From: Sphingopyxis macrogoltabida
GTDB lineage: Bacteria; Pseudomonadota; Alphaproteobacteria; Sphingomonadales; Sphingomonadaceae
NCBI GenBank assembly: GCA_003241685.1
Contig: QFPJ01000035.1
Span: forward strand, 1 to 33,219
DNA length: 33,219 bases
Reading direction: 5' to 3'
Shown here: piece after piece, positions 1 through 6,992 of the stretch
Numbering within the stretch: position 1 is the stretch's first letter
Layout of the letters: each line of letters opens with the position of its first letter
Made by a program: the position numbers and the translations under genes
Notes under the pieces: generated by a model
The model's input: the letters and a program-made list of their open reading frames with translations, nothing else
Told to the model about the DNA's origin: nothing
The model's database searches: none

Positions 1-558
1 CGCAAGGAAGCGGTCGGCGGTCGCGGCCGAGAAAGCATAAGTCGCAGCGGCGGCGGCTAACGAACCGTCGCCATGTTCATCGTCGTGGTCCGGCGTCCAG
101 CCCTCCGCCTCGACCTGGCGCCGCCGCTCGGCCGCGATATCGTCGATCGCGCTTCCCTGCTCTACCTCGCCTTGGTGAGCGGAGAGGGCGGCGCGTAGGG
201 CGCTGTTGGTCAGCGGGGCAAATTCGTCTCTGGCCAGAAGCATCGCGGGACCGAAATGTTTGCGAAGAACAGCGAGGCCGACGCGCTTGCCATCCTCGCC
301 CCGAACCGCTGCGCACCGGCATTCGCGATCCAGTTCTTCCAGCACGGCGGCAAAGACACCGTCCGCATCCTCCCCCGCCCCATTGATGCGGCCCTCGCCA
401 GAATGGGCGGTGCGGTGGCGGACAATCTCCAGCATTCGGGAGTCATTGTCCCAAGCGCCGGCTTCCAACATCTTGCTAATGTTCCCGCCCATATCGCCGT
501 TCAGGCAAATTGAGCGAAAGGCCTCCCTGTCCGCCTGCGTTACGGTCTCGTCGGTCAT
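1..558 (-). CDS. Conserved phage protein of unknown function, 3' end beyond the window
   Basis: The frame is open from an ATG at 558 to the left edge, giving 186 codons without a stop. The protein starts MTDETVTQADREAFRSICLNG and carries, near the visible end, the stretch IAAERRRQVEAEGWTPDHDD followed by EHGDGSLAAAAAATYAF. That ERRRQ-x-EGWTP-x-HDD-x-H-x-DG pattern recurs in many small phage proteins of unknown function, so I regard the gene as real although its function is unknown. It lies 14 bp downstream of the solenoid-repeat gene on the same strand and is probably co-transcribed from the promoter near 1093-1122. The C-terminus cannot be described. Confidence 0.8.
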   Translation of the reverse strand, partial: MTDETVTQADREAFRSICLNGDMGGNISKMLEAGAWDNDSRMLEIVRHRTAHSGEGRINGAGEDADGVFAAVLEELDRECRCAAVRGEDGKRVGLAVLRKHFGPAMLLARDEFAPLTNSALRAALSAHQGEVEQGSAIDDIAAERRRQVEAEGWTPDHDDEHGDGSLAAAAATYAFSAATADRFLA

Positions 559-572
559 GGATTTCGTCACCG

Positions 573-1040
573 TTACGCTGCCAGTTTCGCGGCGTCATAC
601 AGTTCAATCGCCGCAACAAAGGCCTTAGCGCGCTTGTCTTTGCGGGATGCGTGCCCCCAATGGTCCAGGGCTTGCTTCTTGGTCCAAGGGCCACGGCAAC
701 CGGCGATATATTGCCCGGTGTCAGTCTGGATCAGAGCATAATAGCTGACGGCGATGCAGCGGCGGCGCGTTGCTTCGCCATTGTCGGACCACCAGCCGGT
801 CACGCCCGACAGGTCGCAGCCGCTAAGGTAGAGCGATCCGCCGATCGTCGTGGGCAGGGTCACGCCCGACAGGTCGCAGCCGCTAAGGTCGAGCGATCCG
901 CCGATCGTCGTGGGCAGGGTCACGCCCGACAGGTCGCAGCCGCTAAGGTAGAGCGAGCCCTCAACAATCCCACCCTCTGGAAAATTGCCATCCAGGATGA
1001 GGCGCTTGGCACGGGCTGCGGTGTAAGTCTTGCTGGTCAT
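573..1040 (-). CDS. Repeat (beta-solenoid-like) phage protein with 20-residue repeats
   Basis: The protein has 155 residues. Residues about 28-82 consist of nearly identical 20-residue units of the form GSLYLSGCDLSGVTLPTTIG, a leucine/cysteine/valine-spaced pattern like pentapeptide or other right-handed beta-solenoid proteins of phages. The C-terminal half (GWWSDNGEATRRRC onward) is a compact basic and aromatic domain, TDTGQYIAGCRGPWTKKQALDHWG, that I do not recognise. The start ATG is preceded by GGAG at suitable spacing. The gene has its own candidate promoter upstream (1093-1122), flanked by two copies of the presumed ribbon-helix-helix operator. Function unknown; solenoids of this sort can mimic DNA or act as scaffolds, but that is only a possibility. 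Confidence 0.85.
   Translation of the reverse strand: MTSKTYTAARAKRLILDGNFPEGGIVEGSLYLSGCDLSGVTLPTTIGGSLDLSGCDLSGVTLPTTIGGSLYLSGCDLSGVTGWWSDNGEATRRRCIAVSYYALIQTDTGQYIAGCRGPWTKKQALDHWGHASRKDKRAKAFVAAIELYDAAKLAA
799..956. repeat. 60-bp tandem repeat, about 2.6 copies
   Basis: Units start at 799, 859 and 919 with a period of exactly 60 bp and differ by only a base or two. They encode the 20-residue units of the solenoid protein, so unit gain or loss keeps the frame. Confidence 0.95.
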
Positions 1041-1084
1041 GCTTCAAACTCCAGTTGCTGTGTTGCTTGGATAACTCATTTGTT

Positions 1085-1138
1085 GGTGTCATCTATTAGG
1101 CACGGCGCACTTGCCCCGTCAAGCTAATAAATGACACC
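1085..1138 (-). promoter_or_regulatory. Promoter for the 573-1040 gene flanked by an inverted pair of operator-like sites
   Basis: On the minus strand a TTGACG (-35, 1122-1117) and TAATAG (-10, 1098-1093) are 18 bp apart, placing the start near 1086, about 45 nt before the ATG at 1040. Sites resembling TAGATGCCACC lie at 1085-1095 (minus, one mismatch) and 1128-1138 (plus, two mismatches), one overlapping the -10 and one just upstream of the -35. This matches the element in the palindrome at 8319-8364, suggesting control by the same ribbon-helix-helix regulator. Confidence 0.55.
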
Positions 1139-1140
1139 AC

Positions 1141-1458
1141 CTATTCCCGGCTGGTCAAATGCCACCCCCTGCAATGATCGCAGGCGTATGCCCGGACGGG
1201 CGTTTTGTGTGGCTGTAGGTGAGCGAAGGCGCGGACGCCGGTTAACTCGGCGATCGCTGCGCCCTCGCTCGCGTAACGGCGCTTTTCGCAGACGGTGAAG
1301 CCATCCGGCAAGACGTGGCCCAGCAACTTATGCCCAGCCTTCACGGGTAAGGCGCCCGCCTCTCTTGCCAGATGCGCTATGGCGCGCTTGGCGTGGCTAT
1401 CGGAGCGGGCGCGGGCGATGATGCGCGCGCGCTGGCGGGCGAACTTGCGGCCGGTCAT
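1141..1458 (-). CDS. Small basic protein with C-terminal CxxC...WHLT motif
   Basis: The protein has 105 residues, with a strongly basic N-terminal 30 residues (MTGRKFARQRARIIARARSD) and a C-terminal end YACDHCRGWHLTSRE. The CxxC-x-x-WH ending is common in small phage proteins and suggests a partial zinc site or nucleic-acid contact. The start ATG overlaps the stop of the upstream VRR-NUC gene (ATGA at 1455-1458), so the two are translationally coupled. Function not recognised. Confidence 0.75.
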   Translation of the reverse strand: MTGRKFARQRARIIARARSDSHAKRAIAHLAREAGALPVKAGHKLLGHVLPDGFTVCEKRRYASEGAAIAELTGVRAFAHLQPHKTPVRAYACDHCRGWHLTSRE

Positions 1459-1835
1459 AGTCCGAGGACTTCCAGCGCGTCGGCGGGGGATCGGGCGATG
1501 CCGGACAGTCCGCCGTTTAAACGAACCGCCGACAAGAACCGCTGTTGCTGATCGCTGGCGCGCCCGCCGTCTGCCTTGATTTCGAGGCCAAAGAAACGGC
1601 CGACGCGCTCGCCAACCATGTCCGGCGTAACGACCGTGGCGACGACGCCGAAAAGATCGGAAAAGCCCGGCGGCAGGCCGGTAGAAAACGGGCGCGCGTC
1701 ATGAACAAGGACGCGGCGGCCCGGCAGATTTTCAACTCTGCTGCCAGTCCAGGCGCGGCCCACGTTGGCGCGAAACGCCATACACCGCCCCGCTAGCGCG
1801 TTGCGTATGCGATTTTGGATTTCCTGTTCGCGCAT
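1455..1835 (-). CDS. VRR-NUC family nuclease
   Basis: With the ATG at 1835 (GGGGG about 5 nt upstream) the protein has 126 residues. An upstream in-frame ATG at 1865 lacks such a site. It begins MREQEIQNRIRNALAG and contains GLPPGFSDLFGV, FFGLEIKADGGRASDQQQRFLSAV. The pattern P-G-x-S-D, E-x-K and then Q-x-x-F/W is the PD-(D/E)XK core of VRR-NUC nucleases, which act on branched DNA (Holliday-junction-like substrates). In phages these genes sit in replication or recombination clusters, and here the gene lies downstream of a helicase. Active-site residues visible are the Asp in FSDLFG and Glu and Lys in LEIKAD. Confidence 0.88.
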   Translation of the reverse strand: MREQEIQNRIRNALAGRCMAFRANVGRAWTGSRVENLPGRRVLVHDARPFSTGLPPGFSDLFGVVATVVTPDMVGERVGRFFGLEIKADGGRASDQQQRFLSAVRLNGGLSGIARSPADALEVLGL

Positions 1836-1884
1836 AATTCCCCCGCCGATTGCTCGGCAGGGCATCGCGGGGCGGGGGCGTGGT

Positions 1885-1904
1885 TTCCTCCCCCGGAATT
1901 TCCG
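1885..1904 (-). repeat. Dispersed 19-bp element, copy 1
   Basis: The minus strand reads GGAAATTCCGGGGGAGGAA here, between the lipoprotein stop (1927) and the VRR-NUC start (1835). Identical copies are at 17025-17044, 20715-20734, 24569-24588 and 32993-33012. Confidence 0.9.
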
Positions 1905-1926
1905 AAGGGGCTAAGTTATCGGCGAA

Positions 1927-2226
1927 CTACTCGCCTTTGCGCTTCACGCATTCGCCGAAAACCGAGCCTCTAAACAAGGCCTCCGACATATCGGCCGGCG
2001 CTTCGAATGCGGATTTTACTGCCCATACGCGAATGCCTGAATAGACTTTCTGGTCGCGCAGCAACGCCATTGCGGCATCTTCCGTCATGCCTTCGCTGCG
2101 CCCTCGAAAGGTGGTGACGGCAAGTTCGGTAACGCCGCTGCAAAGCTGGTCAATCTGGCGATCGGCTTCGGTAGAGCATCCGGCGAGGGATGCGGCAAGG
2201 GCGGCGGTGATGACAAGCTGTCTCAT
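1927..2226 (-). CDS. Small putative lipoprotein
   Basis: The protein has 99 residues from the ATG at 2226. AGGTGG lies 5 nt upstream and overlaps an alternative GTG at 2235. It starts MRQLVITAALAASLAGC, a classic lipoprotein signal with lipobox LAGC, so the mature protein should be lipidated at Cys17 and face the periplasm. The remainder (STEADRQIDQLCSGVTELAV...) matches nothing I know. It sits between helicase and VRR-NUC genes on the same strand. Its ribosome-binding region coincides with an exact copy of the 11-bp operator-like sequence (2226-2236). A role at the envelope, such as exclusion of other phages, is possible but only inferred from the lipidation. Confidence 0.75.
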   Translation of the reverse strand: MRQLVITAALAASLAGCSTEADRQIDQLCSGVTELAVTTFRGRSEGMTEDAAMALLRDQKVYSGIRVWAVKSAFEAPADMSEALFRGSVFGECVKRKGE

Positions 2227-2236
2227 AGATGCCACC
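2226..2236 (+). promoter_or_regulatory. Operator-like 11-mer TAGATGCCACC over the lipoprotein start
   Basis: Exact copy of the 11-mer found in the ribbon-helix-helix promoter region (8264-8274 and 8330-8340). Its minus-strand sequence also supplies the Shine-Dalgarno AGGTGG, so chance overlap with a ribosome-binding site cannot be excluded. Confidence 0.4.
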
Positions 2237-2257
2237 TATTTGCCCCGCTTTCGCGAA

Positions 2258-3682
2258 TTACGCAACCGCCGGCCGGCGTGCCATTCTGCTACACCAGATT
2301 TTATAGGCCCATTGCTGCGGCGACTTGTATCCGCGCCGCACGCCCAGCGCGGTCAATTCGCCCAACGTCTTGCATTCTGACTGCTCACGCTTGTTCTGGT
2401 CGCGCTGCCGCTTTCGATCGTCGGCCGAAATCTCGCGCAACTCGCCCGCCTCGACTTCGATCGCCTTCGGCGCCTGGCGCAGTTCGGCGCCGCAATGCGG
2501 GCAGGCCGGCGGGACGGGCTGGCGCACTTGCAAAAAGCAATTGCCGCACGTCTTCGGCGGCGGCGGACCATTGTCGTTCGCGCCCCCGCCGCCGCGTCGT
2601 TCCATACCGGAAAGCGTCCACTCGCGTTCATCCTCGAAATAGCCGTGCCGATCGCTGTTGCCGGCGTGGTCAAGGTAAACGCCGATCTTGTTCGGCGCCG
2701 GGCGCAGCATCCGACCGCCGCGTTGCATATAGCTGGACAGCGACATTGTGGGCGCCGCGTCTATGACGCAATCAATCGTCACGTCCATTTGCGCGATGGC
2801 CGCAAGGTCGAAGCCCTCCCCGAACAGCGCGACGTTGGACAGGCCGACAAGTTCGCCGCGCGCGAAAGCCTGGATCGCCTTCACGCGCTCAGCCTTGTCG
2901 GTGTCGCCGTCCAAGTGCGCGAAGGGAATGCCGGCCGCCGCGAAGGTTTCGGCGATATGGACCGAATGCGCGCGGTTGACGCCGAACGCGACCGTTCGCT
3001 TGCCGAAGGCTTGCGCCGTCCAATGCTTTAGCATGTCGCCGATCAGCTTGGGCTTGTCCGCGCGCTCTGCCGTCTGCGACTTGCTGAAATCGCCCATCGC
3101 CTTGCGGACACCCTTCATGTCGGGGCCTCCCGGCGAGAACAGGAGGTATTGGGCCAAGTGGCCATGCTCCATGAGCCATTCCATCGACGGGCCGCAGATC
3201 ATTTCGTCAAAATGCTCATCGAGCCCCTTGCCATCAAGCCGGATCGGCGTCGCCGACAGTCCGACATGGTAGGACTTGGGGTAATTCTCCATGACGCGGG
3301 CCCAGCCGGCGGCGGCGACGTGGTGGCATTCATCCCAGATAATCAGGTCCGGCGGCGGTAGCTGGTGCATCCGGTTTTTCAGCGTGTCGATACTGCAAAC
3401 CTGGACACTTTGGCGAATGTCCATCGGATAGCCGGCGGCGATGATGCCGTGCGGCACGCCATATTTGCGTAGGGTCGCGCTGGTGCCAGCGACCAGTTCA
3501 TTGCGGTGGCATATGAACCATATCACCTTTCCCTTGGCCACAGCTTCGGAAATCATGAATGCGGCAATCGCGGTTTTCCCGCCCCCGGTCGGAAGCTGAT
3601 AGAGAATGCGGCGCTTGGTCCGCATTTTTTCGCGGGCGCGCACAATCATTTCCTCCTGATAGTCGCGCAAAATAACCGCCAT
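2258..3682 (-). CDS. DEAD/DEAH-box helicase (superfamily 2) with C-terminal zinc ribbon
   Basis: From the ATG at 3682 (AAGGGG about 8 nt upstream) the protein has 474 residues; the frame extends further upstream but without a comparable site. It shows Q-motif-like RDYQEEM (6-12), Walker A LPTGGGKT (30-37), DEAH-type DECH (117-120), motif III SAT (about 143-145), and a C-terminal RecA-like lobe ending in QRGGRMLRP (motif VI). A zinc ribbon CGNCFLQ...CPHC follows in the last third. This is the UvsW/type-III-restriction-like SF2 helicase layout common in phage replication modules. It likely unwinds branched or duplex DNA during replication or recombination. It heads the leftward cluster and is divergent from the RecE-like gene. 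Confidence 0.92.
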   Translation of the reverse strand: MAVILRDYQEEMIVRAREKMRTKRRILYQLPTGGGKTAIAAFMISEAVAKGKVIWFICHRNELVAGTSATLRKYGVPHGIIAAGYPMDIRQSVQVCSIDTLKNRMHQLPPPDLIIWDECHHVAAAGWARVMENYPKSYHVGLSATPIRLDGKGLDEHFDEMICGPSMEWLMEHGHLAQYLLFSPGGPDMKGVRKAMGDFSKSQTAERADKPKLIGDMLKHWTAQAFGKRTVAFGVNRAHSVHIAETFAAAGIPFAHLDGDTDKAERVKAIQAFARGELVGLSNVALFGEGFDLAAIAQMDVTIDCVIDAAPTMSLSSYMQRGGRMLRPAPNKIGVYLDHAGNSDRHGYFEDEREWTLSGMERRGGGGANDNGPPPPKTCGNCFLQVRQPVPPACPHCGAELRQAPKAIEVEAGELREISADDRKRQRDQNKREQSECKTLGELTALGVRRGYKSPQQWAYKIWCSRMARRPAVA

Positions 3683-3861
3683 GCCGTCGCCCCTTGAGAT
3701 TTCAGGTGGCGCGATCCTAGCGGCGCAGTGACCGCACGCCTTGGGCATAACTTTTCAGGTTAACAGTTATACCCAGCCAATAGTTATCGGGTTGAGCGCA
3801 GCAACGTTGCGTGCCTATTGTCGATATCAGCGATGACGCTTCGACCATGGGGGATAATTAA
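3683..3861. promoter_or_regulatory. Divergent promoter region between helicase and recombination genes
   Basis: The gap of 179 bp separates the divergent starts. On the plus strand TTGAGC (3792-3797) and TATTGT (3816-3821), 18 bp apart, make a plausible promoter about 34 nt upstream of the ATG at 3862. Between about 3749 and 3790 the DNA is AT-rich and holds inverted and direct copies of ATAACT/AGTTAT, which may be an operator. I could not assign a convincing leftward promoter. Confidence 0.4.
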
Positions 3862-5019
3862 ATGAAACCCGGGGTATATTTGGATATTTCCAACGAGGAT
3901 TACCACGGCGGCGACGGCATTAATAAGGGATTACTTGACGTAGTAGCCCGTTCGGCGATGCATGCTCGCGCAATACTTGACGCAGCAAACGACAACGATC
4001 GCGAACCGACAGCGGCAATGGTGATTGGAACCGCTCTCCATACGCTGGTTTTGGAGCCGGAAAATTTCGCCGACATTTATGTTGGTGAACTCACCCAGGC
4101 GGACGTGCCCGACGCGATCGACGATCGCGACACGCTGGTGGCCATGGTCGAGGAACTGAACGCCGATCGACTGCCGAAGCTGCCCACGGGCGGGACCAAG
4201 GACGAACAGGTTGCCCGCATCATCGGCGCGCTTGGCGAAATGCGCATGGGAACCGACGCGGACGCGCTGGCAGAAATGAAGGGTGCCGATTTGAAGGCGT
4301 TCATTGAGCGCCTGAATGCCGACCGCCCCGGCCATCTTCCGACCGGCGGCAATATGGATGCGCTCGCGGCGATCCTCGGCGAAAACGGACGGCCCGTCAC
4401 GCTCTGGAAGGATGTTCGGTCGCGGTGGCGGGCGGAAAATGAAGGCTATACCGTCCTGTCGCCGGATGACCTTGCCCAGCTTCACGCCATGCGCGATGCC
4501 ATCCGGGCGCACCCGGCCGCATCGGCGCTGTTGTCGGGTGACGGCATGGCCGAAGCTTCGGTTTACTGGACGGACCCCGCCACGGGCGAACTTTGCCGCT
4601 GCCGCCCTGATTGGTGGCGCAAGGACGGCATTGTTGTTGACCTGAAAACGACAATCGACGCCAGCCCGGAAGGCTTTGCCAAGTCGCTGGCGAACTATCG
4701 CTATCATGTGCAGGCGCCCTGGTATCTCGCCGGGACAAGCGCGGCTTACGAGTCCGGCCACCTTCCTGACGACTGGCAGGCCCCGCGAGCCTTTGCATTC
4801 ATCGCGGTCGAGAAAGCAGCGCCCTACGCCGTCGCGGTTTACATGCTCGACACCGCCTCACTGGAAGTCGGCGCAGCGCAGATGCGCGCCGACCTCGACA
4901 CCCTCGCGGAATGCCGCCGCACGGGGGTTTGGCCGGGCTACGGCGACAAGATCAAGGCGCTTAGCCTGCCTGACTGGTATTTGCGCCAGAAGGCCGAAGC
5001 CCTTGGGGTGGCCGAGTGA
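3862..5019 (+). CDS. RecE-like exonuclease (PD-(D/E)XK, DUF3799 type)
   Basis: The protein has 385 residues. It begins MKPGVYLDISNEDYHGGDGI, the usual opening of phage exonuclease VIII-like proteins, with GTALHTLVLEP near residue 60. The catalytic core is RCRPDWW (Asp near 250), VVDLKTT (Asp near 260, Lys near 262) and YHVQAPWYL (Gln near 284). It should degrade the 5' strand of linear duplex DNA to give 3' overhangs for recombination. Between the N-terminal motif and the core lies an unusual insert with two similar helical units, LNADRLPKLPTGGTKDEQVA and LNADRPGHLPTGGNMDALAA, resembling HeH/LEM-type folds. The stop overlaps the next start. It is the first gene of the recombination operon with Sak4-like ATPase and SSB. 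Confidence 0.9.
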   Translation: MKPGVYLDISNEDYHGGDGINKGLLDVVARSAMHARAILDAANDNDREPTAAMVIGTALHTLVLEPENFADIYVGELTQADVPDAIDDRDTLVAMVEELNADRLPKLPTGGTKDEQVARIIGALGEMRMGTDADALAEMKGADLKAFIERLNADRPGHLPTGGNMDALAAILGENGRPVTLWKDVRSRWRAENEGYTVLSPDDLAQLHAMRDAIRAHPAASALLSGDGMAEASVYWTDPATGELCRCRPDWWRKDGIVVDLKTTIDASPEGFAKSLANYRYHVQAPWYLAGTSAAYESGHLPDDWQAPRAFAFIAVEKAAPYAVAVYMLDTASLEVGAAQMRADLDTLAECRRTGVWPGYGDKIKALSLPDWYLRQKAEALGVAE

Positions 5020-5216
5020 TGGCGCACCCTGACACCCATCCCCGCGCCAACGCGGAAACCTACGCCGAACAGCGCGCCATCATTCACAATAACGTGTCGC
5101 GGCTGGCGCACGCACTCGACGTGCATCCTGACGATTTCATCCAAATGCTCGGCGAATTTCAGGCGTCCGCGCAGGGCGTGCGCAACGAACTCTACGGCGC
5201 TTCGCCGACCAACTGA
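5019..5216 (+). CDS. Small hypothetical protein in the recombination operon
   Basis: The protein has 65 residues from the ATG at 5019, which overlaps the RecE-like stop (TGATG); a GTG at 5016 is an alternative. It is hydrophilic and mostly helical (MAHPDTHPRANAETYAEQRA...). The sequence RLAHALDVHPDDFIQMLGEF looks like a helix pair. I do not recognise the family. Its position between exonuclease and ATPase suggests an accessory role in recombination. Confidence 0.75.
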   Translation: MAHPDTHPRANAETYAEQRAIIHNNVSRLAHALDVHPDDFIQMLGEFQASAQGVRNELYGASPTN

Positions 5217-5230
5217 CAGGGGAAATAGCA

Positions 5231-6202
5231 ATGTCTGTTATCAATATCCGCAAGGCCGAACGCGAGGGAGCTCGCCTGGTTATCGTGCTGCCCGGCATCA
5301 GCGGCAGCGGGAAGACGCATACCGCGCTGTTGCTTGCCTATGGCCTCGCCAACTACGACGCCAGCAAGGTTGGCTTCCTCGACGCGGAAAATCGGCGCGG
5401 CTCGCTCTATGCGGAAGCCCTTCGCGAAGCCGACCCGCCGACCGATGAACGCTTTCTGATCGGCGACCTATACGCGCCATTCTCGCCGCAACGCTACATC
5501 GACAGCATTTTGGCCTTCCAGGAGGCGGGCGTTGAAGTGCTGGTTATCGACAGCGGGAGCCACGAATGGGAGGGTCAGGGCGGGTGCGAGGATATTGCCA
5601 ATGCCGGCAATCCCCGGATGCCGAACTGGAAGCTTGCGAAGGCCGAACACAAGCGGTTCATGAATACGCTTTTGCAGTGCGACATGCACATTATTCTGTG
5701 CCTGCGCGCGCGCGAAAAGGTCGAAATCAAAACCGTCAACGGCAAGCGGGAAGTGGTCCCGATCGGCGTTCAGCCCGTCACCGAAAAGAATGTCCTCTTC
5801 GAAGCAACCGCGTCCCTCATGATGTGGAACGAGGGTCGCAATCAGGAAGTCATAAAATGCCCCGGCGAACTGCGCGGCATCCTTGGTCGCGGGCAGGGCT
5901 ATATCACGGCGTCGGACGGGGCAGCACTCCGCGCTTGGGTGGACGGCGCCAAGCAACTCGATCGCACGATTGAACACGCTCGCAACAGCCTCCGCACCGT
6001 CACCGAACAGGGAACGGACGCGCTCATCAAAGCTTGGCGGGCACTGCCGGAAGCTACGCGCAAGGCGATCAATGCGGAAGGGACGTGCCCCGACGAATTT
6101 AAGCGTGCGGCACAGGAATTTGACGCGCTCCGCGAGCGCGACAGTGAGCGCCAGACCGATGGTCTCAACGATGAACTTGGCATCGGGGAGGCGGCGGAAT
6201 GA
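5231..6202 (+). CDS. Sak4-like RecA-fold ATPase (phage recombination)
   Basis: The protein has 323 residues. Walker A is GISGSGKT (22-29) and Walker B is VLVIDS (Asp near 107). WEGQGGCEDIANAGNPRMPNW and a conserved LRAREKVE segment follow, as in the AAA_24/Sak4 ATPases of phages. These single-domain RecA-fold proteins support single-strand annealing or pairing together with a cognate SSB, which is encoded 1 kb downstream. The C-terminal 80 residues are helical and acidic. AGGGGAAA upstream of the ATG provides a good ribosome-binding site. An unspecialised phage AAA ATPase is the alternative reading. Confidence 0.88.
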   Translation: MSVINIRKAEREGARLVIVLPGISGSGKTHTALLLAYGLANYDASKVGFLDAENRRGSLYAEALREADPPTDERFLIGDLYAPFSPQRYIDSILAFQEAGVEVLVIDSGSHEWEGQGGCEDIANAGNPRMPNWKLAKAEHKRFMNTLLQCDMHIILCLRAREKVEIKTVNGKREVVPIGVQPVTEKNVLFEATASLMMWNEGRNQEVIKCPGELRGILGRGQGYITASDGAALRAWVDGAKQLDRTIEHARNSLRTVTEQGTDALIKAWRALPEATRKAINAEGTCPDEFKRAAQEFDALRERDSERQTDGLNDELGIGEAAE

Positions 6203-6630
6203 ATGCGCGTGCCAAGATGATCGCCGCGACCCGCGAATACATCGAGGCGGCCGGCGTTCCCTTAACGGAATTTGACCCGGAATTTGTGGTCAAAATGGCG
6301 GCGGCCATGATGGTGAGCTATCACAAATATGGCCGTGTCGCCGACGCCTACCCGGTCAAATTCGACGCCGTTGCAGACGTGCGCGCCCGCATGGCGAAAT
6401 ACCGCGAAACCGGCAACCTACATTATCTGGTGGACGCCGCAAACTTCGCGATGATTGAGGCGATGCACCCCCGCCGCGATGGCGCGACGTGGGGCACGAA
6501 CGACGCCGCCGACAGTCCGGGCCGCTCCAAAGTCGAAGGCCGGCGGCTCGCGCAGGAGGACAACAGTGGCGCCCGGATCATGGGCGAAACGATCCTGCAT
6601 CACCCCGACCAGATCGGGGAGCGCGCATAA
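6199..6630 (+). CDS. Conserved phage protein of unknown function
   Basis: The protein has 143 residues, and its start overlaps the upstream stop (ATGA at 6199-6202). The core KYGRVADAYPVKFDAVADVR followed by MAKYRETGNLHYLVDAANFAMIEAMHP is a recurrent conserved block in phage proteins located near recombination and SSB genes. Its biochemical role is unknown to me. The C-terminal third is polar and low in structure. It overlaps the next gene by TAATG. Confidence 0.8.
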   Translation: MNARAKMIAATREYIEAAGVPLTEFDPEFVVKMAAAMMVSYHKYGRVADAYPVKFDAVADVRARMAKYRETGNLHYLVDAANFAMIEAMHPRRDGATWGTNDAADSPGRSKVEGRRLAQEDNSGARIMGETILHHPDQIGERA

Positions 6631-6821
6631 TGGCTGACATTATCGACCGCGCCGCCGAATTGGAGGAAATGAACCGCGCCGACGCGCTGGCGCGTCGTAA
6701 GCCGGACGGCCCGCCCGCAACTGGCCATTGCCTGAATTGCGGGGAGCCCATGCCGGAAGGGCGCCGTTGGTGCGACGCGGACTGCCGCGACGACTGGCAG
6801 GCCGAAAGGGCGCGCAAGTGA
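6630..6821 (+). CDS. Small DksA/TraR-like C4 zinc-finger protein
   Basis: The protein has 63 residues from the ATG at 6630, coupled to the previous gene by TAATG. It has an N-terminal helix (MADIIDRAAELEEMNRADAL) and a C-terminal zinc finger HCLNCGEPMPEGRRWCDADC, that is CxxC and CxxxC ligands. This layout is the short TraR/DksA-type phage family, which can bind in the RNA polymerase secondary channel and alter transcription. The DksA-type acidic coiled-coil tip is not obvious, so a simple structural zinc finger is possible. Confidence 0.8.
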   Translation: MADIIDRAAELEEMNRADALARRKPDGPPATGHCLNCGEPMPEGRRWCDADCRDDWQAERARK

Positions 6822-6988
6822 AAGTCGCGCCCGAAATCCTCGCCAAACTGCGTCGCATTCACGCCGACCTTGGGGCAGCGATCGACCAGCTTTCCGGCGA
6901 CGCTCCGCACATTGAAGAAATGCGGCTCACCATGATTTCCCGCCGGATCGCGGCGCAGGAAGAATTGATTTTCATCGAAGGGAATTGA
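6818..6988 (+). CDS. Small hypothetical helical protein (GTG start)
   Basis: The protein has 56 residues from a GTG at 6818 that overlaps the zinc-finger gene stop (GTGA), with AAAGGG upstream. The sequence (V/M)KVAPEILAKLRRIHADLGAA continues as a two-helix, amphipathic protein ending EELIFIEGN. An upstream in-frame ATG at 6728 would overlap the zinc-finger gene over most of its length and is unlikely. The family is not recognised. Confidence 0.7.
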   Translation: MKVAPEILAKLRRIHADLGAAIDQLSGDAPHIEEMRLTMISRRIAAQEELIFIEGN

Positions 6989-6991
6989 CCG
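6981..6991 (+). repeat. 11-bp direct repeat GGAATTGACCG, left copy
   Basis: Identical to 7236-7246. Each copy ends 1 nt before a start codon: the Acb2-like gene at 6993 and ssb at 7248. Confidence 0.85.
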
Positions 6992-6992
6992 A

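Noticed and set aside
799..956. CRISPR-like array
   Set aside because: The 60-bp units are contiguous, without spacers, and encode protein repeats.
1158..1165. ATGCCACC as another operator copy
   Set aside because: Only 8 bases match, inside a conserved coding region at the end of the CxxC gene; probably chance.
1866..1926. Extension of the VRR-NUC protein or a small extra gene upstream of 1835
   Set aside because: The ATG at 1865 lacks a well-placed ribosome-binding site, and conserved sequence begins with MREQEIQNRIR.
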